6,206 nucleotides of DNA. It comes from Bifidobacterium breve. Its GTDB lineage: Bacteria > Actinomycetota > Acidimicrobiia > Acidimicrobiales > Ilumatobacteraceae. How positions within the stretch are numbered: the first letter of the stretch is position 1; each line of letters opens with the position of its first letter. Positions 1 through 5,221 of the stretch are shown here, one piece after another. The stretch is from NCBI GenBank assembly GCA_945889575.1, contig CAMDBY010000101.1:1-6206 (forward strand), read 5' to 3'. The notes under the pieces were generated by a model. It worked only from the letters and a program-made list of their open reading frames with translations. It did not search any database and was not told where the DNA came from. The position numbers and the translations under genes are program-made.

Positions 1-236
1 CGCCACAAGCTGGGGTTAACAGTTTCTGGTGCAGGGCCACCAGCGCGAAGGAAGTCGTACCTATTGACATCTGTCACCATGCGGCCGGAGGCATCAGTAA
101 TACGGCCAGTGGGAAGGGAAGCGATAAAGCCGCGCTTGGCACGATCGAAGTCGCCGGCATCCGTAGGCGCGGTAACCGTGGAGTTCTTAGCCTTGGTATG
201 GACAGAGGCTGGTTTCGGTTGCTCGTTGTTTGACAT
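1..236 (-). CDS. Alkyl sulfatase (metallo-beta-lactamase fold), N-terminal part only
   Basis: The visible 78 complete codons encode the N-terminus of a protein resembling class III alkyl sulfatases of the SdsA1/BDS1 type, zinc enzymes that hydrolyse alkyl sulfate esters to an alcohol and sulfate. The recognisable blocks are DFDRAKRGFIASLP (about residues 29-42), a GRITDASGR segment (44-52) and the hallmark ETVNPSLW (71-78), which precede the zinc-binding metallo-beta-lactamase domain. That domain, with its HxHxDH motif, lies beyond the left edge and cannot be checked. The first 28 residues are polar, with no hydrophobic stretch, so no export signal is visible; this suggests a cytoplasmic enzyme, unlike secreted SdsA1. 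The ATG at 236-234 is preceded by AGAAGG at good spacing. The gene is divergent from the acyl-CoA dehydrogenase, with a 159-bp shared regulatory region. The family call rests on recognised N-terminal motifs; substrate range is unknown. Confidence 0.86.
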   Translation of the reverse strand, partial: MSNNEQPKPASVHTKAKNSTVTAPTDAGDFDRAKRGFIASLPTGRITDASGRMVTDVNRYDFLRAGGPAPETVNPSLW

Positions 237-241
237 GAGGA

Positions 242-248
242 CCCTTCT
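242..248 (-). promoter_or_regulatory. Ribosome binding site of the alkyl sulfatase gene
   Basis: The minus strand reads AGAAGGG here, ending five bases before the ATG at 236. It is a good Shine-Dalgarno match and decides the start codon. Confidence 0.7.
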
Positions 249-256
249 GGAGGTGC

Positions 257-269
257 CTAACAACATTAG
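257..269. repeat. Copy 1 of a 13-bp operator-like motif, CTAACAaCATTAG
   Basis: This 13-mer recurs at 347-359 with a single mismatch at its centre (A here, T there). Each copy has CTAA and TTAG arms, which are reverse complements, around a 5-bp core. This copy lies 20 bp upstream of the alkyl sulfatase start codon, where a bound protein could block transcription or initiation. The role as a regulator site is an inference; the repeat itself is plainly visible. Confidence 0.45.
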
Positions 270-270
270 T

Positions 271-286
271 GGTCATTGGCGTGACC
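271..286. promoter_or_regulatory. Dyad GGTCA-N6-TGACC, possible operator
   Basis: Two 5-bp arms that are exact reverse complements flank the 6-bp spacer TTGGCG. The size and symmetry would suit a dimeric helix-turn-helix regulator. It sits one base after the first CTAACA-CATTAG copy, between the divergent genes. With only ten paired bases it could be coincidence. Confidence 0.25.
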
Positions 287-346
287 TTATTAATGAGGGA
301 TACCCACCGAGGGGGCTTCGCCTCAGGAGATTCAGTCCGTTGGGAA

Positions 347-359
347 CTAACATCATTAG
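347..359. repeat. Copy 2 of the 13-bp operator-like motif, CTAACAtCATTAG
   Basis: This copy matches 257-269 at 12 of 13 positions and starts exactly 90 bp after it. It lies 36 bp upstream of the acyl-CoA dehydrogenase start, so each divergent gene has one copy close to its start codon. A common regulator for both genes is inferred from this arrangement. Confidence 0.45.
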
Positions 360-362
360 ATA

Positions 363-376
363 CCCCAGCGCTGGGG
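363..376. promoter_or_regulatory. Perfect 14-bp palindrome CCCCAGCGCTGGGG
   Basis: The 14 bases equal their own reverse complement. The element lies in the leader of the acyl-CoA dehydrogenase gene, 8 bp before its Shine-Dalgarno. It could be a protein-binding operator. As RNA it could form only a short hairpin of five G-C/A-U pairs with a 4-base loop, and no T-tract follows, so a terminator is unlikely. Confidence 0.4.
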
Positions 377-377
377 A

Positions 378-387
378 CCTACGTAGG
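378..387. promoter_or_regulatory. Perfect 10-bp palindrome CCTACGTAGG overlapping the ribosome binding site
   Basis: The palindrome is separated by one base from the 14-bp palindrome at 363-376. Its right arm, TAGG, supplies the first three bases of the AGGAGG Shine-Dalgarno at 385-390. A protein bound here, or pairing of CCT with AGG in RNA, could affect translation of the dehydrogenase. The functional reading is inferred. Confidence 0.3.
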
Positions 388-390
388 AGG
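385..390 (+). promoter_or_regulatory. Consensus ribosome binding site AGGAGG
   Basis: A full-consensus Shine-Dalgarno lies five bases before the ATG at 396. It fixes the acyl-CoA dehydrogenase start there rather than at the later in-frame ATG at 453. Confidence 0.85.
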
Positions 391-395
391 ACATC

Positions 396-1715
396 ATGCC
401 AAAGTCAGGAATGCACACAGGAAACGAGACCGACTCAGAATTGAACTTTGCAATGTCGGCAAAGGCACTGCCTTTGTTTAACGCTGTGAAGAAGTTCATT
501 GCAGAAGAAGTCGAGCCGATGGCCGCAAAGTTTTACGCTCTCGGTGAAAACAGAGATGATCGCTGGCAGTACGCGCCAGGTCAACTCGAATTACTTGAAG
601 GCGTGAAGTCAAAAGCTAAGGCACAAGGGTTGTGGAACTTTTTCTTGCCAAATGCAGAGACAGGCGAAGGACTTTCGAACCTCGACTATGCATACATCGC
701 AGTTGAATTAGGTAAGAGCCCGCTTGCATCAGAGAGCTTGAACTGTTCAGCTCCTGACACCGGCAACATGGAAGTTCTCGAGCGCGTCGGAACACCTGCA
801 CAGAAAGAAAAGTGGTTGAAGCCACTTCTTAATGGCGAGATTCGTTCTGCGTATGTCATGACCGAGCCAGATGTTGCGTCATCTGATGCAAAGAACCTTC
901 AGTGCCGTGCAGAACTTGATGGTGACGAGTGGGTAATCACTGGCGACAAGTACTACGCATCAGGCGCAGGCGACCCACGTTGCAAGATTTTTATTGTGAT
1001 GTTGCTCACTAGCCCTGATGGTCCTCCTAGCCGCAAGCACTCTCAAATTCTTGTTCCAAAAGACACCCCAGGTGTTGAAATTGTTGGGCCAATGGAAGTG
1101 TTCGGCGAAGACGATGCACCTCATGGACACATGCACATTCGTTTCAACAGTGTGCGCGTGCCAAAAGAAAACATTTTGCAAGGCGAAGGAAAGGGTTTCG
1201 AAATTTCACAAGTTCGTCTCGGACCTGGCCGTATTCACCACTGCATGCGTTCAATCGGTGCTGCTGAGCGTGCACTTGAACTGATGATTCGTCGTGGACT
1301 TACTCGTGAAGCATTTGGAAAGCCAATCGTTCGTTTGGGTAAGAACCCAGAAGTCATTGCAAAGGCGCGTATCGAAATTGAAGCATGTCGCCTCATGGTT
1401 CTTCGTGCCGCAAAGGCAATGGACACGATGGGCAATGCCGAAGCTCGTATTTGGGTTAGTGCCGTCAAGGCAATGGTGCCTATTCGTGTGTGCGCAATCA
1501 TCGACGAAGCAATTCAAATGCACGGTGCGACAGGTGTTTCGCAATGGTCTCCACTGTCACGTATGTATGCAAGCCAGCGCACATTGCGTTTGGCCGATGG
1601 TCCAGACGAAGTGCATTGGAATGTTGTGGCTCGCTCGGAGATCAACCGCTACGAAGGTGAAGAATCTCCTGGAAAGCCAGAGACATACCGCGGTATGTTC
1701 AGCGGCCCATCCTGA
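396..1715 (+). CDS. Acyl-CoA dehydrogenase, ACAD10/11-like
   Basis: This 439-aa flavoenzyme is predicted to oxidise an acyl-CoA to the trans-2-enoyl-CoA, passing electrons from FAD to an electron-transfer flavoprotein in the cytoplasm. An alpha-helical N-terminal domain is followed by the FAD/substrate signature YVMTEPDVASSDA (about 153-165), then ITGDKYYASGA (181-191), the middle beta domain, and the C-terminal helical domain with REAFGKPI (304-311) and QMHGATGVSQ (374-383). The C-terminal LRLADGPDEVH (397-407) is typical of the ACAD10/11-like branch. There D401 occupies the place where many acyl-CoA dehydrogenases carry the catalytic Glu of the YEG motif. The length is normal for the family. 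The AGGAGG site before codon 1 supports the start. The luciferase-like gene follows after 14 bp, suggesting one operon. Chain length and branching of the substrate cannot be told from sequence. Confidence 0.93.
   Translation: MPKSGMHTGNETDSELNFAMSAKALPLFNAVKKFIAEEVEPMAAKFYALGENRDDRWQYAPGQLELLEGVKSKAKAQGLWNFFLPNAETGEGLSNLDYAYIAVELGKSPLASESLNCSAPDTGNMEVLERVGTPAQKEKWLKPLLNGEIRSAYVMTEPDVASSDAKNLQCRAELDGDEWVITGDKYYASGAGDPRCKIFIVMLLTSPDGPPSRKHSQILVPKDTPGVEIVGPMEVFGEDDAPHGHMHIRFNSVRVPKENILQGEGKGFEISQVRLGPGRIHHCMRSIGAAERALELMIRRGLTREAFGKPIVRLGKNPEVIAKARIEIEACRLMVLRAAKAMDTMGNAEARIWVSAVKAMVPIRVCAIIDEAIQMHGATGVSQWSPLSRMYASQRTLRLADGPDEVHWNVVARSEINRYEGEESPGKPETYRGMFSGPS
1683..1698. repeat. Perfect 16-bp palindrome ACATACCGCGGTATGT inside the acyl-CoA dehydrogenase 3' end
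   Basis: All 16 bases are self-complementary. The element lies 14 bp before the dehydrogenase stop codon and 31 bp before the luciferase-like start. It could be an intragenic operator or a weak RNA hairpin (six-pair stem, CGCG loop) between two operon genes. A perfect palindrome of this length is mildly unusual in a window of this size, but chance is not excluded. Confidence 0.3.
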
Positions 1716-1729
1716 TTCGTTAATCATCA

Positions 1730-2641
1730 ATGAAGTTTTCAATCTGGCCGAATAGCGAACGCCCATGGACTGAAGTTCGTGACCTCGCTACTGAAATAGA
1801 AAACATGGGCTGGGATGGCCTGTGGTACGCAGACCATTACATGCCGAACACTCCTGATGGTGAACCCATCGGCGGTGACATGCATGAGTGTTTCAGTATC
1901 TTGTCAGCACTTGCTGCCACTACGTCACGAATTCGTCTCGGATCATTAGTGACTCCAACCACGATGAATCATCCGGCATTGATTGCAAATCGTGCCGCCA
2001 CGATTGATCGCATCAGTAATGGTCGTTTCGTTCTTGGTATGGGTGCTGGTTGGCAAATCAATGAACACACAGCATTTGGTATCGAGCTCTTTGGAAACAA
2101 AGACCGCGTTGACAGATTTGCCGAAGCAATTGAAATCACGTCGCGCATGTTGTCTGAAGATCGTGTGTCGTTTGCTGGCAAACACTTCACAATCATCGAT
2201 ACTCCTTGTGAACCAAAGCCCGTGCAGTCAACTTTGCCAATCCTTGTCGGAACAGGTGGACCACGCATGTTGCGTCTCACTGCACGTTTTGCTCAAGAGT
2301 GGAATACATGGGGACCACCTGAAGGCGCGGGACAAGTCATGCAGAAATTGCGTGAAGCTTGTGACAAAGAAGGTCGCGACATCAACACGATGCGCAAATC
2401 TGTACAGGCACTCTTTTTTGTGACACCAGATGAAGCATCAGCTGAAAAATTGAAGACAAAAGTTCCGATGGAACGATCCATTGTGGGCACCACATCACAA
2501 ATTGTTGATGCCATTGGTCAATACGTGGATCAGGGATTTGACGAAGTATGTGTTCCTGACTTCACATTGGGTGGAAGTGCTGCACAACGTCTTGATGCAT
2601 ACGGCTCAATTTGGGCCAACATTGCATCACAATTTCAGTAG
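1730..2641 (+). CDS. Luciferase-like (LLM class) oxidoreductase, probably F420-dependent
   Basis: This 303-aa protein belongs to the bacterial luciferase-like superfamily of TIM-barrel flavin or F420 oxidoreductases. Recognisable blocks are GWDGLWYADHYMPN (about 27-40), RIRLGSLVTP (67-76), the NRAATIDRISNGRF segment (87-100) leading to VLGMGAGW (101-108), the cofactor-phosphate-region block ILVGTGGPRML (171-181), and IVGTTSQIVDAI (251-262) near the C-terminus. Length is typical of single-domain members. F420 rather than FMN use is inferred from overall similarity to actinobacterial members; the substrate is unknown. The start ATG has no Shine-Dalgarno: the preceding 14 bases (TTCGTTAATCATCA) contain no purine-rich stretch. 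Translation may therefore depend on ribosomes finishing the upstream dehydrogenase. The gene ends 11 bp from the convergent lipoprotein gene. Confidence 0.9.
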   Translation: MKFSIWPNSERPWTEVRDLATEIENMGWDGLWYADHYMPNTPDGEPIGGDMHECFSILSALAATTSRIRLGSLVTPTTMNHPALIANRAATIDRISNGRFVLGMGAGWQINEHTAFGIELFGNKDRVDRFAEAIEITSRMLSEDRVSFAGKHFTIIDTPCEPKPVQSTLPILVGTGGPRMLRLTARFAQEWNTWGPPEGAGQVMQKLREACDKEGRDINTMRKSVQALFFVTPDEASAEKLKTKVPMERSIVGTTSQIVDAIGQYVDQGFDEVCVPDFTLGGSAAQRLDAYGSIWANIASQFQ

Positions 2642-2652
2642 ATAGTTGATGC

Positions 2653-4320
2653 CTAGTCGGGCAGTGCAATCTCGATGCTTGTGGGGTCCGTCGTTGTTGT
2701 CGATTGTGATGGCTTCTTTTTCCCTGGTGTGAAATTGATGGCGCTTGTAACACGTACTGGCACTGGTTCAACGTCTGCTGAAGTTGCAACAATTGCCCCT
2801 AATTCATTAATCGCAAGTGTTACTTCAGTTGCCGGAGAATTCTCTGACGCGGTAAGTGATGTGGAACTGATCTCAGAGCCGTTCTCGCCCTTGATTGCCA
2901 CTTCAATAGCACTGTCTTCTATTTGACGAATCAGGAGAGTGTGCCCGCGAGGTAATTCTGTGCGCGAGAGTTGACCGCCAGAAGCAATGCTGAGTCTGGC
3001 TGAATTCTCCATGGGTGCGGATACCGAAGTTGAATCAGAGCGGACTGCAATCAATGTTGTGCTTTTTGATGATGAACCAACAACAGTGTGAGCTAAGTCG
3101 CCAGACACTTGAATATTTGCCATCTTTGGGCGCTGTATTGCCACCACCACGTCGGCTGCTGGAATGACTGATGATCCTCGACGTACTTCAACATCAAAAT
3201 CGGTGATGGTGTTCGGAATATGAATAGTGACAAGTCCACCGCCTAAACCCTTGCTGATGGCATAAGTGGAACCTGTAATCGTGTTAATCACCGAATCCGG
3301 TGAGGCCTCAATACGTTGCCCATCGCGAGTTGTAATGAATGTGTAGCCAGCAGCGGCAGGATCGCGCGATGCAATGGTGATCACCGTGTCAGGTGCGGTA
3401 GTTGAGGTTGCACAGAAGGTACATTCAAATGGCCCCCTGCGAGACGACATGGGTGTGAGTTCCAAGGTTCCTATCGCGCCAGCCCAATCAAGGTTGCTTC
3501 CGTCTGGTTGTGCGCGTGCGGCCGCATATGTCCACGAGTTTGTATTTCCATTAACGACTATTTCTTTGCGTACGCCGGGAAAATTGTTGTCATAGACATG
3601 AATGATGAAATCATTTCCACGATGTGTCACTGCAAATGGCGTAACGGAATGTCCGGAGGATCCGAAATACAACCCAACGGTGTACCCAACGCCATTGGCT
3701 AAGCCTTGAATGAGGTCGTCGACCAATTGCAGTGGTGACTTTGTGCGAGAAGTAGCTGCTCGGTCGGATACCTCGGAAAGAAATTGTGTGGCCCACCAAT
3801 AGACAATTGTGGAATCAAGTAATTGATTTCCGCGCTGCAGGTCAGTGACACGAATTGCAGTGGGGTTGAACGTAGTCGGGTCATCAAGTTTCAGAAGAAA
3901 TCGAGTACTCAGTGTTGCTAACCCTTCGCACCGTCCACCAGCAAGAGCGTTGTTCCATTCTTCAAGCTTCTGCACAGTTGTTGGCCGCATTACGCATTCG
4001 GTGGATGGTCCATCGATGCAGACTGCACTATGGCCAAAGAGATCAATCAAGGTTTGGACTGTGACGTTGGCATCAGCCTCTGTAGATCGTCCCCAATTAG
4101 AAAATGAAAAATCGTCGGCCTTGATTCTGAAGCCATTATCGATACACATTTTTCCTTCACCGAGTTCGGGCGCGTCCAAGTCTGTGCAGTGCGATGTGAT
4201 TTGAGAAACGAGCGCGGCGGCACGTTCATCAGTTGTCTGAGATTTTGCTCCAAATGAGGCACACGCAGAAAGAGAAATCAACGCAATTGGCAGCCATAGA
4301 AAATAGGGTCTGTTTCTCAT
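2653..4320 (-). CDS. Lipoprotein of unknown family, possible papain-like cysteine peptidase with beta-rich C-terminus
   Basis: This 555-aa protein begins with a lipoprotein signal peptide: basic RNR, a hydrophobic core at about 6-17, and lipobox LSAC with Cys20 as the lipidation site. It should be anchored outside the cytoplasmic membrane. I do not recognise a named family. Residues 129-140 (GRCEGLATLSTR), 223-230 (GHSVTPFA) and 241-249 (HVYDNNFPG) resemble the Cys, His and Asn/Asp regions of papain-like or transglutaminase-like enzymes, with C131, H224 and D244/N245/N246 as candidates. Four more cysteines (45, 59, 101, 109) precede this core and a CTFC pair sits at 300-303, so disulfides are possible. 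From about 310 to 530 the chain is rich in Thr, Ser, Val and Ile in strand-like alternation, followed by a Lys/Ser/Thr-rich tail. The ATG at 4320 is the first possible start after an in-frame stop. The peptidase role is an inference; a non-catalytic binding protein is possible. Confidence 0.85.
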   Translation of the reverse strand: MRNRPYFLWLPIALISLSACASFGAKSQTTDERAAALVSQITSHCTDLDAPELGEGKMCIDNGFRIKADDFSFSNWGRSTEADANVTVQTLIDLFGHSAVCIDGPSTECVMRPTTVQKLEEWNNALAGGRCEGLATLSTRFLLKLDDPTTFNPTAIRVTDLQRGNQLLDSTIVYWWATQFLSEVSDRAATSRTKSPLQLVDDLIQGLANGVGYTVGLYFGSSGHSVTPFAVTHRGNDFIIHVYDNNFPGVRKEIVVNGNTNSWTYAAARAQPDGSNLDWAGAIGTLELTPMSSRRGPFECTFCATSTTAPDTVITIASRDPAAAGYTFITTRDGQRIEASPDSVINTITGSTYAISKGLGGGLVTIHIPNTITDFDVEVRRGSSVIPAADVVVAIQRPKMANIQVSGDLAHTVVGSSSKSTTLIAVRSDSTSVSAPMENSARLSIASGGQLSRTELPRGHTLLIRQIEDSAIEVAIKGENGSEISSTSLTASENSPATEVTLAINELGAIVATSADVEPVPVRVTSAINFTPGKKKPSQSTTTTDPTSIEIALPD

Positions 4321-4327
4321 TCCTAGA

Positions 4328-4356
4328 AACTTACGGAATGAACCGCGATGTGGGAA
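4328..4356 (-). promoter_or_regulatory. Candidate leaderless promoter of the lipoprotein gene
   Basis: On the minus strand, TTCCCA (4356-4351) and TAAGTT (4333-4328) lie 17 bp apart, partial matches to the -35 and -10 consensus. The -10-like box ends seven bases before the ATG at 4320, so transcription would begin at or next to the start codon. The only purine-rich stretch, AGGA, touches the ATG and is too close to serve as a ribosome binding site. Leaderless mRNAs are common in actinobacteria. The element lies in the 55-bp gap shared with the divergent transporter gene. Confidence 0.4.
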
Positions 4357-4363
4357 TATCTAT

Positions 4364-4370
4364 GAGGAGA
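4364..4370 (+). promoter_or_regulatory. Ribosome binding site of the TauE/SafE gene
   Basis: GAGGAGA lies five bases before the ATG at 4376 and is a strong Shine-Dalgarno. It supports that start and contrasts with the missing site of the divergent lipoprotein gene. Confidence 0.75.
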
Positions 4371-4375
4371 TTTCA

Positions 4376-5188
4376 ATGTCGCAAACGCAACCAAGTTCAT
4401 TTCAACCGTCACAACCAACGCCATTCCTCACCGTAGCCCTTGTAGGAATAGCTGCTGGTTTCTTATCGGGCATGTTTGGCGTTGGTGGGGGAATCCTCAT
4501 TGTGCCTGGTTTAGTCCTTATCGCAAAGATGGATCAGCGCATCGCCCATGGCACCTCGTTAGCAGCGGTGCTGCCTATCTCGGCGGCTTCACTGGTGACG
4601 TACTGGAGCCATGATCACGTTGATTGGCGCGTTGGCTTGTGTCTTGCAACAGGTGCACTTGTTGGGGCAGTTCTTGGTACGAAATTGCTTAATATTTTGC
4701 CGCATCGAGTTTTGGCCATCGCATTCGCAGGAATCTTGGTCGTCACAGCAGTACGTCTTTTTCTGCCCATCGAATCGGGAACTCGCGGAGTCTTGACCAT
4801 TGGCAACATTGTCGCCTTGATTGCAATTGGTGTCGCAACTGGAATTCTCGCCGGATTGCTCGGGGTAGGTGGGGGCATCATCATGGTGCCAGCGATGATG
4901 ATGTTGTTGCACCTGCCCGCAGCTATCGCTAAAGGAACATCGGTCTTGGTCATTATTCCCACATCCATCATGGGCACGTATCGAAATCGCACAAAGAAGA
5001 ATGTTGACTTACGTGCAGCGGCCACCGTCGGGCTCTCAGGAATTCCGTCTGCCATTGTCGGCGGATGGATCTCGGCGCGAATGTCTGACACGGTGTCAAA
5101 TGTGCTGTTTGCCTCATTGCTAGTGGTGGTGGCGATACGACTGGTACTGCAGATTCGGTCGGATGACAAGGCCGGAATCGTTCACTAA
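4376..5188 (+). CDS. TauE/SafE-family membrane transporter (putative sulfite/organosulfonate exporter)
   Basis: This 270-aa integral membrane protein has about eight hydrophobic segments and the two-fold internal repeat typical of the TauE/SafE family (formerly DUF81). Repeat 1 carries FGVGGGILIVP (34-44) and HGTSLAAVLPIS (58-69); repeat 2 carries LGVGGGIIMVP (162-172) and KGTSVLVIIPTS (186-197). Charged loops follow each half, for example SHDHVDWR (78-85) and RNRTKKNVDLR (203-213). Characterised relatives export sulfite, sulfoacetate or related anions, but many members have no known substrate. The N-terminal 16 residues are Gln/Ser/Pro-rich and probably cytosolic. Length is normal and no disruption is seen. 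The short-chain dehydrogenase gene follows after 33 bp on the same strand and may be co-transcribed. A link to sulfate released by the nearby alkyl sulfatase is only a possibility. Confidence 0.93.
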   Translation: MSQTQPSSFQPSQPTPFLTVALVGIAAGFLSGMFGVGGGILIVPGLVLIAKMDQRIAHGTSLAAVLPISAASLVTYWSHDHVDWRVGLCLATGALVGAVLGTKLLNILPHRVLAIAFAGILVVTAVRLFLPIESGTRGVLTIGNIVALIAIGVATGILAGLLGVGGGIIMVPAMMMLLHLPAAIAKGTSVLVIIPTSIMGTYRNRTKKNVDLRAAATVGLSGIPSAIVGGWISARMSDTVSNVLFASLLVVVAIRLVLQIRSDDKAGIVH

Positions 5189-5203
5189 AGGCTTGGTGAA
5201 GTC

Positions 5204-5221
5204 GGGGAGTACTATTCCCTC
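5204..5221 (+). promoter_or_regulatory. Ambiguous start region of the short-chain dehydrogenase gene
   Basis: GGGGAG at 5204-5209 resembles a Shine-Dalgarno, but it ends 12 bases before the ATG at 5222, farther than usual. TACTAT at 5210-5215 matches a TAnnnT -10 box and ends six bases before the ATG, as in leaderless genes, though no good -35 lies 17 bp upstream. GGGGAG could also pair with TTCCCT (5215-5220, with G-U pairs at both ends) around a 5-base loop, hiding the Shine-Dalgarno in a longer transcript. The sequence does not decide between these readings. Confidence 0.3.

Noticed and set aside
276..304. Sigma-70-like promoter TTGGCG-17 bp-GATACC for the acyl-CoA dehydrogenase
   Set aside because: The -10 candidate matches only half the consensus; no convincing -35/-10 pair was found on either strand of the gap.
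308..324. Possible hairpin GAGG...CCTC with a GC-rich loop in the divergent region
   Set aside because: Only about four base pairs form and no T-tract follows, so neither terminator nor stable leader structure is supported.
64..444. Plus-strand open frame of 126 codons, and an overlapping one at 269-481
   Set aside because: They run antisense through the well-supported alkyl sulfatase N-terminus, across the intergenic elements and into the dehydrogenase; their translations show no recognisable domain and no ribosome binding site fits.
1294..1755. Plus-strand open frame of 153 codons inside the acyl-CoA dehydrogenase
   Set aside because: It is a shifted-frame shadow of the dehydrogenase; its Cys/Trp-rich translation has no family features.
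2642..2652. Terminator between the convergent luciferase-like and lipoprotein genes
   Set aside because: The gap is only 11 bp and neither side shows a stem followed by a T-tract, so an intrinsic terminator is not supported.
4615..5169. Minus-strand open frame of 184 codons opposite the TauE/SafE gene
   Set aside because: The coding strand shows unmistakable TauE/SafE repeats; the antisense frame is Thr/Ile/Pro-rich shadow sequence without its own start signals.
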